A stretch of 64,000 bases of DNA from Anaerolineae bacterium (GTDB lineage: Bacteria; Chloroflexota; Anaerolineae; 4572-78; J111): NCBI GenBank assembly GCA_016926805.1, contig JAFGNV010000181.1, positions 101,564 through 165,563 of the forward strand. The letters run 5' to 3'. Positions 29,778 to 39,196 of the stretch are shown piece by piece. Below the pieces are notes generated by a model. It searched no databases. It was not told the origin of the DNA and worked only from the letters and a program-made list of their open reading frames with translations. Positions within the stretch are counted from its first letter, which is position 1, and each line of letters begins with the position of its first letter. A program made the position numbers and the translations under genes.

Positions 29778-29914
29778 CGAGCAGGGTTTAACAATTCTCT
29801 TGGGTGGGAGATCAACCACGCTACTTCACTTGGAGTCAGGCCGGTCATCCGGCATTGTCACAACCTGGGCCTTCTCGCGGACTCTCCTCAAGTTGGATTC
29901 CGGGAGTCGCACCA

Positions 29915-32900
29915 ATGCCTGACGATTTGCAACAAGCCATTATTGCCCTTAAATCCGGCCAGCGAGATCGGGCCAGACAATTGCTGCTGCAACTTCTAAA
30001 GGAAGAGCCGCACCACGATGCGGCCTGGGTGTGGTTATCACGCGCGGTCAACACCCCGGAGTGGCAGCGCGCCTGTTTGGATCGCGCCCTGAGCATCAAC
30101 CCCGACAATCCTGAAGCCCACGAAGCTTTACTCGATTTGATTGCGGCCGAGGCGGACAGCGAATTACCCGGCAGCAAAAGCCCTCCGGCAACACCTGCCA
30201 CCCCTCCCCTAACCAGTGCCCTTCCCGGCGGCGCCAACCTCAAGGAGTTCTTGCAGAACCTCCACAAAAACCTGAACCTGCTCAAAGAGCGCGAAGCCAA
30301 ATACGCCACCGCTGCCCCGTTGGACCTGCTCAACCAGATTGACGATTACCAAACCGCCATCGCCCTCACCGAACACGCCCTGGAACTGGACGTGCCGATG
30401 GCCGACTTACAGGCCGAGTTCGGTAGCCTGAACCTGCAAATCAGCACCGTAGTTTTTGTCGGCGAGGAAAAACCGCGCCATCCCTTCACCGGGGCCAACC
30501 CCTATCGCGGTCTGCGCAAATTCACCGAGGAGGATGCCAAGTTCTTCTTTGGCCGCAATGCCGCCATCCAGAGCGTATTGGGAATGGTGCAGTACCTGGT
30601 GGACACCGAAACCAGCGTGCAAACGCCTGATCTGATTGCGGTGCTGGGGCCGTCGGGCAGCGGCAAATCCTCGCTGGTGCGGGCGGGCCTGATCCCGGTG
30701 CTGTGGGATAATGGGGTGGAAGGCAGCTTTCAGTGGCCCATCAAGGTGATGCTGCCCGGCGAACATCCGCTGGATGCCCTGGCTTTGACCTTTGCCGGTG
30801 AGGTCGGCCGCGACCTGGCTTCTATTCGCGACACGCTGGCCGGTGGCGAAAAAGCTTTGCATGATCTGATGGTTGAGAGCCTGACCGTGACCAACAAACC
30901 GGACGAGGCAATCTTCGTGCTGGTCATCGACCAATTTGAAGAGTTGTTCAGCCTCTGCGAGGATGAAGCCGAACGCCGCGCCTTTATCGAGCAAATTCTC
31001 TACGCCGCCCAAACACGGCGCAATCGTTGCATGGTACTCCTGACCATGCGCAGCGACTTTTACAGCAAGGTGGCGGCCTACAAACCCTTGGCCGAGGCCG
31101 TGACCCGCCAGCAGATGCTGGTCAGCCCGCTGACCGAGAAAGAGTTGCGCGAGGCCATCCTGCTGCCCGCCGAAACCGTGGGCCTGGAATTGGAAAAAGA
31201 ACTGGTTGAGCGCTTGCTGGCCGACACCGCCGACGCCCCCGGGGTGCTGCCCCTGCTGCAACACGCCTTGCTGGAGTTGTTCCACCGGCGCGACGGCAAC
31301 CTGCTGACCCTGGCCGCTTACAATGAAATTGGCGGGGTGCAGGGCGCGCTGGCCCACCGCGCCGACAGTGTAGTGAACGAATTGACCCCCGACCAGCAGC
31401 AGACCGTGCGCCGTATTTTTCTGCGCCTGATCCAGCCCGGCGAAGGCACCATCGATACCCGCCGCCGGGCGGCGTTAACCGAGGTCTTGACCACCGACAG
31501 CGAGACCGAGTCGGTGGAAGGTTTGGTACAAACTCTGGCCAATGCTAACCTGTTGACCACCAGCTTTAACCCCGAGGCTAATGAAACCGTGCTGGATGTA
31601 TCTCACGAAGCCCTCATTCAAAAGTGGCCGCTGCTACGCCACTGGCTAGACGAAGACCGTGAAGGGCTGCGCATCCGCCAGCAGTTGAGCCAGGCCACCC
31701 GCGATTGGCAGGAACGAGAACACGATGAGGACAGCCTGTACCGGGGCGCGCGTTTGTTGGAAGCGGAGGAATGGGTAGAAACCCACCCGGACGAGATCAA
31801 CCCATTGGAGCAATCATTTATTGCCGCCAGCGTAGCTGCCCGCGAGCAGGCTGCGTTGGAACGCCGGAAACGCACCCAGCGGTTTATTGCCGGTTTGATC
31901 GTGGGCTTAGTCTTGGTGGCCATTGCCGCGGTGTTTGGCTTTGTCGGGCAGGATCGGGCGTCCAAATCCGAAGCCACAGCTCTTTCTGAGTCCACAAACA
32001 CGGCTGAAGAAAGAGATCGCGCCAATTTGCAAAGTACACGTGCTTTTGAAAATGAACAACGGGCTGAGAATGAGAAAGCAACAGCGCTGGCTGCAGTCAA
32101 TGCCGAAGTAACAGCTGTTGCAGTTGCCGAGGCAAGACAGGCAGAAGCCGAAGCTGCCCGTGCTGATGCCGAACAGCAGGCCCGTCTCAGTCAGGCGCGG
32201 GAGTTAGCTATACAATCCCAACAGGCTTTATCAAACAACCATCAACAACGGGCGCTCCTGCTGGCTATAGAAGCCTTCAACACTACGCAAAAAACAGATC
32301 CCTATCAAACCGCTCCCATCCAGGCCCTTCGTGATGTTCTGCCAGAAGTCTCAGGTCTTCCTTTGGTTGGACACAATGGAACAGTGAGTTCCATAGCTTT
32401 TAGCCCGGATAACCAATGGTTGGCGACGGCCAGCACAGGGGATGAAACTGTTCGGTTATGGTCTGTCACAAATCCAGAAGCCGAGCCTTACCTTCTGGAA
32501 AATCATCGCGGTGGTGTAGGTTCCTTAACCTTCAGTCCTGATAATCAATGGTTAGCAGTTTTCAGTCGTAGCGATGGTGCGATATGGTTATGGTCCCTCG
32601 GTAATTTCCAAACTGAGCCTAGGGTTTTACAGAGCCAGGTGGACTTTTTTAGATCCAATGTTCTAACCTTTAGCCCTGATGGCCGATGGTTAGCACATGT
32701 CGGAAGCTTGGAAACAACTGCCGGAACTTATGAAAAAATTATCCAACTGTGGCCAATCACAAATCAAGACGAGGAGCCTCAGCTTCTGCAAGGTCATGAG
32801 GGAGGTGTAAAGGCCGTGACGTTCAGCTCGAACGGTGAATGGCTCGCAGTTGCCAGCGATAGTGGAGTTGTACGGTTATGGTCGGTTGAAGACCTTGCAG

Positions 32901-35335
32901 CAGAGCCGAAAACATTATTCGGTAATGAGGATGAAGTAGACCTTTTGGCCTTTAGCCCCGACAGTCGCTGGCTGGCAACCGGTGGTGATATTGTCCGGTT
33001 ATGGTCGGTCAATAATCTAGAAGCAGAACCGCGGGTGTTCCCTAACCTAAAGCGAGCTTCGGCGCTAGGCTTTAACCAGGAGGGAAACCTACTAATCGCA
33101 ACTGAAAGTGACAGTACTGTTTGGTCGTGGTCAGGCAATGAGCCCGAAGCCGACCCAGAAATAGTACGTGGTTATGAGGGATGGGCTAAAGCGTTCAGCC
33201 CTAACTGTGAGTGGTTTATTACCACCGCAGGCGACAACACCATCCAACTGTGGTCATTAGTTGATCCGGAAGCTGACCCTCAAATGGCACGCGGACATGA
33301 AGATTATATAACATCGGCTGCCTTCAGCCCTGATGGCCAATGGTTGGCTACAGGTAGTGAAGATGGTTCCGCGCGATTGTGGTCTGTGGATAATCTAAAA
33401 ATAGAACCTATGGCTTTGCGTATCCCTTATAAAAATACTGTTTGGGATCTTGCTTTTAGCCCAAACAATCAGTGGCTTGGCGTAGCTAGTCCAATTGGCA
33501 ATATTTTTTTATGGCCAACTGCCGACTTGGAGGCCGAACCTCAATTAATAAATGGTTACCACGATGGGTCAACTATTCTAGATTTTAGCCCTGACGGACA
33601 GTGGTTGGCTACTGCTTCTTCCACTTCCAATGAAAAGGTTGTTCTATTGTGGCGAACTGCCACTCTAGGTGCAGAACCACAAGTACTTCTCGGTCATGAG
33701 GGTTATGTCAATGCCATAGCCTTCAGCCCCGACGGGAAATGGCTTGCTACTGCCAGTACTGATTTTACGATCCGGTTGTGGTCACTAGACAATTTGGATA
33801 TCCAGCCCCGCATCTTTTATACCTATGCTCATACTGAGTATACTCCCCCATATTTAGATATTCCTAAAACGGTAACCTTTAGTCCCGATAGTCAATGGTT
33901 AGCTATCGCCGTAGATAAAACTGTTCAATTACAATCATTGATCGATACTGAAACTTTACCATACATTTTATATGATCACGAAAGTGATGTCTCGGACTTG
34001 GCCTTCAGCCTTGACGGGCAATGGCTGGCATCTGCAAGTAACGATGGTACTGTACGCATATGGTCTTTCGAAACCAATTCAATTGGATCGGAAATAAGCC
34101 CGGTTGGAGAGTCACGTATCTTGCTTGGCCACGAAAGCAGTGTTCACACCGTGGCTTTCAGCCCAGACAGCTATTGGCTGGCTACCGCCAGTGAGGACAA
34201 CACTATCCGAATATGGTCACTCATGTATCCGAAAGCGGAATCTCAGATATTGAGGAGTGAAGGTGTTACAGACATAGCCTTTAGCCCCGATGGGAAATGG
34301 TTAGTTACCGGTAACTGGATTGATAGGGTTTGGTTCTGGCACATGCATGCAGATGAGTTGACCGATTTGGCATGTAAGTACACCGGACGTAATTTTACTT
34401 TTGAGGAATGGCAACGCTATTTCCCGGAAGGATATACCCGGACCTGTCTAAACTGGCCTAAGCACCCCAGCGTAATTGAAGGTATAAAATCGGAGGGCCA
34501 GAGTCTGGTCTTAGCCGGAAAATGTGATGAAGCTATGACTAAACTTAATGAGGCGATCACCCTCAGTGTTGAATATGGGTTTGATTCAGAGGAAATTAAG
34601 CAAGATGTTGTTCGTATATTAGAAACAGGGTGGCAAAACCTTGCTTTTTCCGGTCAGATTGACGAAGCGATCGTATGTTTGAAAAAAATACAGATCATTG
34701 ATCCGGAATCCCAAATAGAAAATCCTGAACGCAATGTTAAAGACCTTGCCACGCATGGTCTAATGAATAAGGGAAACCAGCTCGTAGAGCAAAACAGAAT
34801 TGATGAAGCAATTGCCAAATATAAGGAGGCGATTTCTCTTGCTCAAGAAATAGAAGTGGATTTTGGAGAACTTGATGAAAACAGTTTTGTCGCCTATAAA
34901 CTAATTGAAATTGGAGCAGAGTTAGCACAGTCGGGAGAAATATTGGAGGCTGTGGCGAAATTCGAGAAAGCAAAAACGTTTGATCCGGCGATGGTCACCA
35001 AGGAAATCGACTCGGCATGGAGGTGGAATACTCTTTGTCGGCAGGGTAGTTTGTGGGGGCACGCTAGCCTCGTGAAGGAATTTTGCAATGAAGCCGTAAC
35101 TTCGGCCAATGAATACAGTCTTGCGGAATTCCGTGATAGTCGTGGTATCAACCGGGCCTTGTTGGGTGATTATACAGGAGCCATTGAAGATTTTGAGGAA
35201 TTTGTGAAATTTTACCAAGATAACGAAGATTATCAGGAGCAAGTAGTCCAGCGTCAGGGTTGGATAGAAGATTTACGGGCGGAGAAAAATCCGTTCGATG
35301 ATGAAACGTTAGAGCAATTAAAATCGGATGAATAA
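29915..35335 (+). CDS. Giant STAND NTPase with WD40 propellers and TPRs
   Basis: This protein of about 1806 aa begins with a TPR-like segment (residues 1-75), then an nSTAND1-type module from NPYRGLRKFTEEDAKFFFGR (about 195), with P-loop LGPSGSGKSSLVRAG (about 244) and FVLVIDQFEELFSLC. It continues with a transmembrane segment (about 657-679, AGLIVGLVLVAIAAVFGF), an Ala/Glu coiled-coil, about 15 WD40 blades (about 815-1478; GHEGYVNAIAFSPDGKWLATAS pattern) and C-terminal TPRs (1500-1806). STAND proteins are signal-dependent molecular switches; some bacterial ones act in phage defence, others in signalling. No effector domain is recognisable here, so the output is unknown. I choose ATG 29915 (GGGAG upstream) over the GTG at 29804. 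The second half is visibly AT-richer than the ATPase part. Confidence 0.88.
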   Translation: MPDDLQQAIIALKSGQRDRARQLLLQLLKEEPHHDAAWVWLSRAVNTPEWQRACLDRALSINPDNPEAHEALLDLIAAEADSELPGSKSPPATPATPPLTSALPGGANLKEFLQNLHKNLNLLKEREAKYATAAPLDLLNQIDDYQTAIALTEHALELDVPMADLQAEFGSLNLQISTVVFVGEEKPRHPFTGANPYRGLRKFTEEDAKFFFGRNAAIQSVLGMVQYLVDTETSVQTPDLIAVLGPSGSGKSSLVRAGLIPVLWDNGVEGSFQWPIKVMLPGEHPLDALALTFAGEVGRDLASIRDTLAGGEKALHDLMVESLTVTNKPDEAIFVLVIDQFEELFSLCEDEAERRAFIEQILYAAQTRRNRCMVLLTMRSDFYSKVAAYKPLAEAVTRQQMLVSPLTEKELREAILLPAETVGLELEKELVERLLADTADAPGVLPLLQHALLELFHRRDGNLLTLAAYNEIGGVQGALAHRADSVVNELTPDQQQTVRRIFLRLIQPGEGTIDTRRRAALTEVLTTDSETESVEGLVQTLANANLLTTSFNPEANETVLDVSHEALIQKWPLLRHWLDEDREGLRIRQQLSQATRDWQEREHDEDSLYRGARLLEAEEWVETHPDEINPLEQSFIAASVAAREQAALERRKRTQRFIAGLIVGLVLVAIAAVFGFVGQDRASKSEATALSESTNTAEERDRANLQSTRAFENEQRAENEKATALAAVNAEVTAVAVAEARQAEAEAARADAEQQARLSQARELAIQSQQALSNNHQQRALLLAIEAFNTTQKTDPYQTAPIQALRDVLPEVSGLPLVGHNGTVSSIAFSPDNQWLATASTGDETVRLWSVTNPEAEPYLLENHRGGVGSLTFSPDNQWLAVFSRSDGAIWLWSLGNFQTEPRVLQSQVDFFRSNVLTFSPDGRWLAHVGSLETTAGTYEKIIQLWPITNQDEEPQLLQGHEGGVKAVTFSSNGEWLAVASDSGVVRLWSVEDLAAEPKTLFGNEDEVDLLAFSPDSRWLATGGDIVRLWSVNNLEAEPRVFPNLKRASALGFNQEGNLLIATESDSTVWSWSGNEPEADPEIVRGYEGWAKAFSPNCEWFITTAGDNTIQLWSLVDPEADPQMARGHEDYITSAAFSPDGQWLATGSEDGSARLWSVDNLKIEPMALRIPYKNTVWDLAFSPNNQWLGVASPIGNIFLWPTADLEAEPQLINGYHDGSTILDFSPDGQWLATASSTSNEKVVLLWRTATLGAEPQVLLGHEGYVNAIAFSPDGKWLATASTDFTIRLWSLDNLDIQPRIFYTYAHTEYTPPYLDIPKTVTFSPDSQWLAIAVDKTVQLQSLIDTETLPYILYDHESDVSDLAFSLDGQWLASASNDGTVRIWSFETNSIGSEISPVGESRILLGHESSVHTVAFSPDSYWLATASEDNTIRIWSLMYPKAESQILRSEGVTDIAFSPDGKWLVTGNWIDRVWFWHMHADELTDLACKYTGRNFTFEEWQRYFPEGYTRTCLNWPKHPSVIEGIKSEGQSLVLAGKCDEAMTKLNEAITLSVEYGFDSEEIKQDVVRILETGWQNLAFSGQIDEAIVCLKKIQIIDPESQIENPERNVKDLATHGLMNKGNQLVEQNRIDEAIAKYKEAISLAQEIEVDFGELDENSFVAYKLIEIGAELAQSGEILEAVAKFEKAKTFDPAMVTKEIDSAWRWNTLCRQGSLWGHASLVKEFCNEAVTSANEYSLAEFRDSRGINRALLGDYTGAIEDFEEFVKFYQDNEDYQEQVVQRQGWIEDLRAEKNPFDDETLEQLKSDE

Positions 35336-35457
35336 TAATCTTCCAGTGACATTACGAATTGCAAAGGATAGCTGTGTCCTCAATCGGGTCTTTGTCTGAA
35401 AAACTTGGCGATATGGCCAGCGTCAGAGAAGGTAAAAACCCGGTTTAAAATTAAAAA

Positions 35458-35483
35458 AGACCCCGTCCAAATGACAGGGTCTT
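35458..35483 (-). terminator. Rho-independent terminator ending the ubiquitin-like cluster
   Basis: AAGACCC(T)GTC pairs with GACGGGGTCTT, followed on the minus strand by TTTTTTAATTTT. It lies 14 bases past the stop of the methylase-like gene, marking the 3' end of the minus-strand cluster. Confidence 0.85.
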
Positions 35484-35497
35484 GGGATAAATATTTG

Positions 35498-36553
35498 TTA
35501 ACCCACAGCCACGCTGCGAAACATCTGCTCAAAGGAGTCGCTGTTGGTGCTGGGAGGCGGGCCATTCTGATAAACTTGTTGAATTACTTCTCCGGGAGAT
35601 AGTAGCTCCTGGCCGCGCTGCTGATGCGCTTGCATAGCTTCGGCTGCCGCCGCTTCCAGTTGCAGGGCATAAGAATTCAGGCCATAAAGCATTGCTGATG
35701 AACGACTCAAGGCAATAGCGACCCTACTGATATCCTGGCCGCTAAAAATGATGAGGCCCATCTTCACCATCCACGCCGGCATTAATGAGGCGGCGGCAAG
35801 ATTCAAGATTGAACTTCCTATTGCTGGATCATGGCAAGTGACGGGTTCGAAAAAACCGACACAAGCTGGTACTACATGTTTGACGAAGTAATCGCGTATG
35901 GCCTCTGGCTCGTCTTCTGGCAAGACCAGCCCGGCCAGCAGCACCGCCCCGCCAAGGATATTGTCGGGATGGCACAAGGCTTGCTTGAGCCGTTCGTGAA
36001 CCATCTGCTCGCCAGTTAACCCTATGGTCATTTCTGCTAACAGTCTAGCGACAGGCCATGGTGTATACACCTCGGCGTTATTGCTACCCATATTCACCCA
36101 AGTCTGATAGAGATAGCCCAGAATATCGGGTCCACTGAGCGGGCCGGCAATGTTGAGACTGTTTGGCTCGCCCCACAAGCCGGGGGCCGTCGCTTCCAGC
36201 AGCAAGGCGAATGCCTCGCCAAAATGTTGCCAGATACGGTGGGTGCGCTCTTCGTTTAGCCAGCCGCCGGCATAGTGGGTGCGAATTTGGGCAAACGTTT
36301 CGGCGATTTCCGGTGGATCGTCGGCAAAGTGACCGGTGGCCCCGACCGCTTTGATCTGTTCCGGCAAGGCTTTCAAGGTCGCCTCAGACAGGAAGACAAA
36401 ATGATCGAAAACCTCACGGTTGGTTCTGCCCGAGATGGCCGTGATTTGCTCAAGCCGCCGGATGATTTCTTTGGGAAAGTCACGTTGGGCAAAAGGGACA
36501 GCCGTTCGCTTTTTTAAGCGACGGCGTTTGACGGTTTTTTTGTTAGCCATCAT
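35498..36553 (-). CDS. Degenerate N6-adenine methylase-like protein (paralogue 1)
   Basis: This 351-aa protein carries remnants of an N6-DNA methylase fold: AEVYTPWPVARLLAEM (like the TP-x-x-V entry motif), CHDPAIGSSILNLAAAS (like the SAM-binding DPACGSG motif, but altered) and LYGLNSYALQLEAA. No NPPY/NPPF catalytic motif is visible, so methyl transfer is unlikely. The N-terminal third (ATGHFADDPPEIAETFAQIRTHY ... GEAFALLLEATAPGL) is shared with the 371-aa protein at 39197-40312. The C-terminus ends near SFEQMFRS, a variant of the SFADLF tail on two neighbours. It overlaps the upstream gene by four bases. It may be a structural or binding component rather than an enzyme. Confidence 0.65.
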   Translation of the reverse strand: MMANKKTVKRRRLKKRTAVPFAQRDFPKEIIRRLEQITAISGRTNREVFDHFVFLSEATLKALPEQIKAVGATGHFADDPPEIAETFAQIRTHYAGGWLNEERTHRIWQHFGEAFALLLEATAPGLWGEPNSLNIAGPLSGPDILGYLYQTWVNMGSNNAEVYTPWPVARLLAEMTIGLTGEQMVHERLKQALCHPDNILGGAVLLAGLVLPEDEPEAIRDYFVKHVVPACVGFFEPVTCHDPAIGSSILNLAAASLMPAWMVKMGLIIFSGQDISRVAIALSRSSAMLYGLNSYALQLEAAAAEAMQAHQQRGQELLSPGEVIQQVYQNGPPPSTNSDSFEQMFRSVAVG

Positions 36554-36975
36554 CCTGCTCCTTCCAACACCATTTCCGGTGCTTCTGTCTCTTCAGTGAT
36601 AATGAAGGCAGCTTCCACCAGCAGATCCAGCGAGTCATCATCCTCATCGTCAGCCGTGATGACTTCCTCGGCCAAGCAGATGTCGGTCCAGCGCAGGGAG
36701 GGCGTGGCCGGATAGGTGGTGGTAATGACGATCTCAACGCCGGAAGCCAGCCGGTATCGCGAGACAATATCGGCCAGATCGCTGCGAGTTTCGATGGCCT
36801 GGCGATTGAGCGCGATTTGTTCTTCAGAAATGCTCCCCCCATCACCGGTGAGGTGACGGCAGAGCAGCGCGAGTGCCGTAGCGCCGGTTTCACGGATGGC
36901 GGCCAAAGCCGCCGCCGTGCAGGTGATCTCGCCGGATGCAAAGCGCATTTGTGGTTTTGATTGTTGGTCAGACAT
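36550..36975 (-). CDS. Plasmid-type small conserved protein
   Basis: This 141-aa protein has MRFASGEITCTAAALAAIRETGATALALLCRHLTGDGG and EIVITTTYPATPSLRWTDICL. The layout resembles a small protein family common on plasmids and genomic islands (FALGQIVATPGAL...LLxRHxSGDWG...). Those proteins are sometimes loosely annotated as restriction-related, without a known function. An acidic C-terminal extension (ADDEDDDSLDLL) is unusual. AGGAGGT precedes the ATG. It is translationally coupled to the methylase-like gene downstream. Confidence 0.6.
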   Translation of the reverse strand: MSDQQSKPQMRFASGEITCTAAALAAIRETGATALALLCRHLTGDGGSISEEQIALNRQAIETRSDLADIVSRYRLASGVEIVITTTYPATPSLRWTDICLAEEVITADDEDDDSLDLLVEAAFIITEETEAPEMVLEGAG

Positions 36976-37024
36976 ACGATAACCTCCTGTAGATTTTGAA
37001 CGGGTGACGGTTTAACCAACCAAG

Positions 37025-37059
37025 AATCCCCTGGCGCCACTTAATAACGCCAGGGGATT
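37025..37059. terminator. Strong hairpin between two cluster genes
   Basis: AATCCCCTGGCG and CGCCAGGGGATT form a perfect 12-bp stem with an 11-base loop. A T run exists only on the plus strand. For the minus-strand genes it may act as an mRNA processing or stabilising hairpin rather than a full terminator. Confidence 0.6.
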
Positions 37060-37073
37060 TTGCTGCCGCGAGG

Positions 37074-37439
37074 TCAGGTCTTAATCTGGTCGATACAATG
37101 CGGCGAAGGTGGCTGGTTGGATAGGTTTTGTTGAGTGTCAGAACGGTGCTGTTGTTCTCCTTGTCTCTTCCATTCCTTGTTGACCGCTTCCAATAGATTG
37201 GGGCAGAGTTGCGGCCAATAGAGTGGCCCGGCGATGGCCGAAGCCAGGCAAACAGCGCGGGTAATGGGGTCCAGGCAGTCGGAAATGGCGGTGGTGAAAT
37301 TCAAGTGGGGATTGCGCAGGACAACAATGCTATCTTCCCGGTCGCGTACCTCCAGACCAAGACGCCGGCTCCAGTCGGCCACCGTGGCCACCGGGGCAAA
37401 GGTCATTTCGACCAGGCGGGGGGTGATCAATGTTTTCAT
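37074..37439 (-). CDS. Hypothetical protein of the ubiquitin-like cluster
   Basis: This 121-aa protein has an alpha/beta-looking N-terminal part (EMTFAPVATVADWSRRLGLEVRDREDSIVVLRNPHL) and a hydrophilic C-terminal tail rich in Gln and Asn. AAAGGAG lies upstream of the ATG. No motif recognised. The proteins around it are element- or plasmid-like, so a replication or partition accessory is conceivable but unsupported. Confidence 0.5.
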   Translation of the reverse strand: MKTLITPRLVEMTFAPVATVADWSRRLGLEVRDREDSIVVLRNPHLNFTTAISDCLDPITRAVCLASAIAGPLYWPQLCPNLLEAVNKEWKRQGEQQHRSDTQQNLSNQPPSPHCIDQIKT

Positions 37440-37469
37440 GGTTCAGTCTCCTTTGTTAGGTGAGTTTTT

Positions 37470-38723
37470 TTACAGCAAGGCTGGCCAATCCGGCGATACC
37501 TTGAGTTGGCCGGCCTCGACCTCCCGGGCCAGGGCCAGCCGGATGTCCTCATCGACAATTTCTTGCCAGCGATGCGTGTCAGCATCGTAGTAGATGGCGT
37601 CGGCTTTTTTGGCCATAGTGATGGGATGGGTCAGAATGCCCCGGATGAGGAGGGGATACTGCCGGCCATCCGGGGCGTGATAGCGGTCTTTGATCCGCTC
37701 GTGAGGGGCGCCGGCGGCGGGCACCGGGGGGGGCGAACCTACCGGCGCAGGGCCATTGGTACGAGCAGCGTCAGTGACCTGGTAGGCCCTGGCGGGCGGC
37801 GTACGGGTGAAGAGTGTCGTCGGTGGCCGGGTAGCGGTTGACGGCCAGGCGGGGTAACGCGGTGGCGTCACGTCGCTACCCAGGTCGGGTTGTGACGGGC
37901 GCGGCGCGGGTTGAAACAGCGGACTGGGACCGCGCCCGCCGGGCGGCTGACCTCGGATCAACGGCTGATCACTGATCAGCACGTCATAATCGGCAGTGCC
38001 GGGCTGGCCATCGTCCCGTTCACCTTCATCAATCAACAGCCAATTGGCGGCAAAAAAAGCCCGCTTGAGATAACCCAGGCTGGTGGCGTGTTCCAACTCG
38101 TTGATGCTGCCGATGAAGCCGGGGATACTCTGCGGATCGCGGTCGCCCTTGACCACATCAATGATGACGCGTGGCGCAACTTCGCGGTCAAAATAGAACT
38201 CGCGATGGGGCAGGCTGAAACTGCGGACGTGGGTCAGGGTTTTGCTCACGTCCCACACCTGCACGGTAAAGGTCTGGCCGTGCCAGGTGCGCCCCGACTC
38301 GGGGAAGTAATAGCCGTTGGCCGCCAGCAACCGGCTGCCCAGCAGCCAGCGCAGGGCAGCCGCGGTTCGCGGGGTCAAGGGGCTTTGCCGGATGGTGACG
38401 CCGCGATACCGCTCGATGACGTCGCCGCGCCCCAGCAGCCGCACGCCAAAAGTGACTAGCGAGCCGGTGACCTGTTCCAACGCGTGCAGGGCCATCATCG
38501 CGCCCAGCAAGCCGGTCAGTTTGGGCAGGCCCTTTTCCAATCCGGCCACGCCAAAAAAAGCGGCGGTGATGTCGCCGATGCGGCGAGGTAACTCTTCCGG
38601 CCGGGATACGTCCCGGTAGCTGCTCCAACTGCCGAGGGTATTGAGGTATCGATGCACCTGGCCCAACAGGCCGTTGCGTTGGGCGGCGTTTTTAGAGGGT
38701 AGGTTGTGATGGGAGTGGATCAT
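37470..38723 (-). CDS. Unknown protein with proline-rich linker
   Basis: About 417 aa from MIHSHHNLPSKN, which follows AGGAGACG; the longer ORF-track start lacks a ribosome site and crosses the hairpin repeat. Residues about 20-255 form a folded region (GLEKGLPKLTGLLGAMMALHALEQVTGS, TFTVQVWDVSKTLTHVRSFSLPH, FDREVAPRVIIDVVKGD). Residues about 260-340 are a Pro/Arg-rich linker, and about 345-417 a small C-terminal domain (DGRQYPLLIRGILTHPITMAKKADAIYYDADTHRW). No known family. It is placed between the methylase-like paralogues in the cluster. Confidence 0.6.
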   Translation of the reverse strand: MIHSHHNLPSKNAAQRNGLLGQVHRYLNTLGSWSSYRDVSRPEELPRRIGDITAAFFGVAGLEKGLPKLTGLLGAMMALHALEQVTGSLVTFGVRLLGRGDVIERYRGVTIRQSPLTPRTAAALRWLLGSRLLAANGYYFPESGRTWHGQTFTVQVWDVSKTLTHVRSFSLPHREFYFDREVAPRVIIDVVKGDRDPQSIPGFIGSINELEHATSLGYLKRAFFAANWLLIDEGERDDGQPGTADYDVLISDQPLIRGQPPGGRGPSPLFQPAPRPSQPDLGSDVTPPRYPAWPSTATRPPTTLFTRTPPARAYQVTDAARTNGPAPVGSPPPVPAAGAPHERIKDRYHAPDGRQYPLLIRGILTHPITMAKKADAIYYDADTHRWQEIVDEDIRLALAREVEAGQLKVSPDWPALL

Positions 38724-38767
38724 AGGAAATCGTCTCCTGATCAGTGAAATAAGTGTTTTAATGTGGT

Positions 38768-38832
38768 GAAAAACTCCGGAGGAGTTTCTGACGCTTTCGC
38801 TTACGGTAGAAGCCATTTTTTTGGCTTCTCCC
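38768..38832. repeat. Paired-hairpin repeat, copy C
   Basis: GAAAAACTCC/GGAGTTTCT followed by GTAGAAGCC/GGCTTCTCCC. This is the same two-stem design as copies A and B, with shorter loops and a partly diverged first stem. Confidence 0.65.
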
Positions 38833-39196
38833 ATAACATAGGCTTATCCTTTCTATTCAATTCAGGGGAAAAAACCGGCCCATCCCCCAACAGCGGGGAG
38901 GGGGAGAGAACTTGCGCGCAGCGCGGCCCATTCAACGGCTACCGGGCTGGGTATGGGGTGGAGAGGGGCAATGGCCGGGCCAGACCTGGGTGGGGCAGGG
39001 GCTGGCCCGGGGCATCGCGATTAGCCGTCAAGTCGGGTCAAAAATCTGCTATTCTGCCAATGTTCTGATCGTGGTTTGTCAGGAAGCTCTTATCAGGATA
39101 GCGGTTCTTCGGGAAGGCTGGTTCTGCGCTGTTACTGCCCCGCCAACATCTTCGGGACAGGTTTACGAGTTGCGGGCTGCGCCGCTGACGCCCTGA
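38833..39196. other. GC-rich intergenic stretch with no gene seen
   Basis: About 360 bases lie between the start of the 417-aa gene and the stop of the 371-aa gene. Short ORFs here look like shadows, and no ribosome site or motif supports them. A GCCGGGCC-type GC-rich stretch near 38935-39010 may fold, but I assign no function. Confidence 0.4.

Noticed and set aside
36550-36975. Type I restriction methylase subunit
   Set aside because: Similar plasmid proteins carry that label in annotation, but no methylase motif is present in this 141-aa protein.
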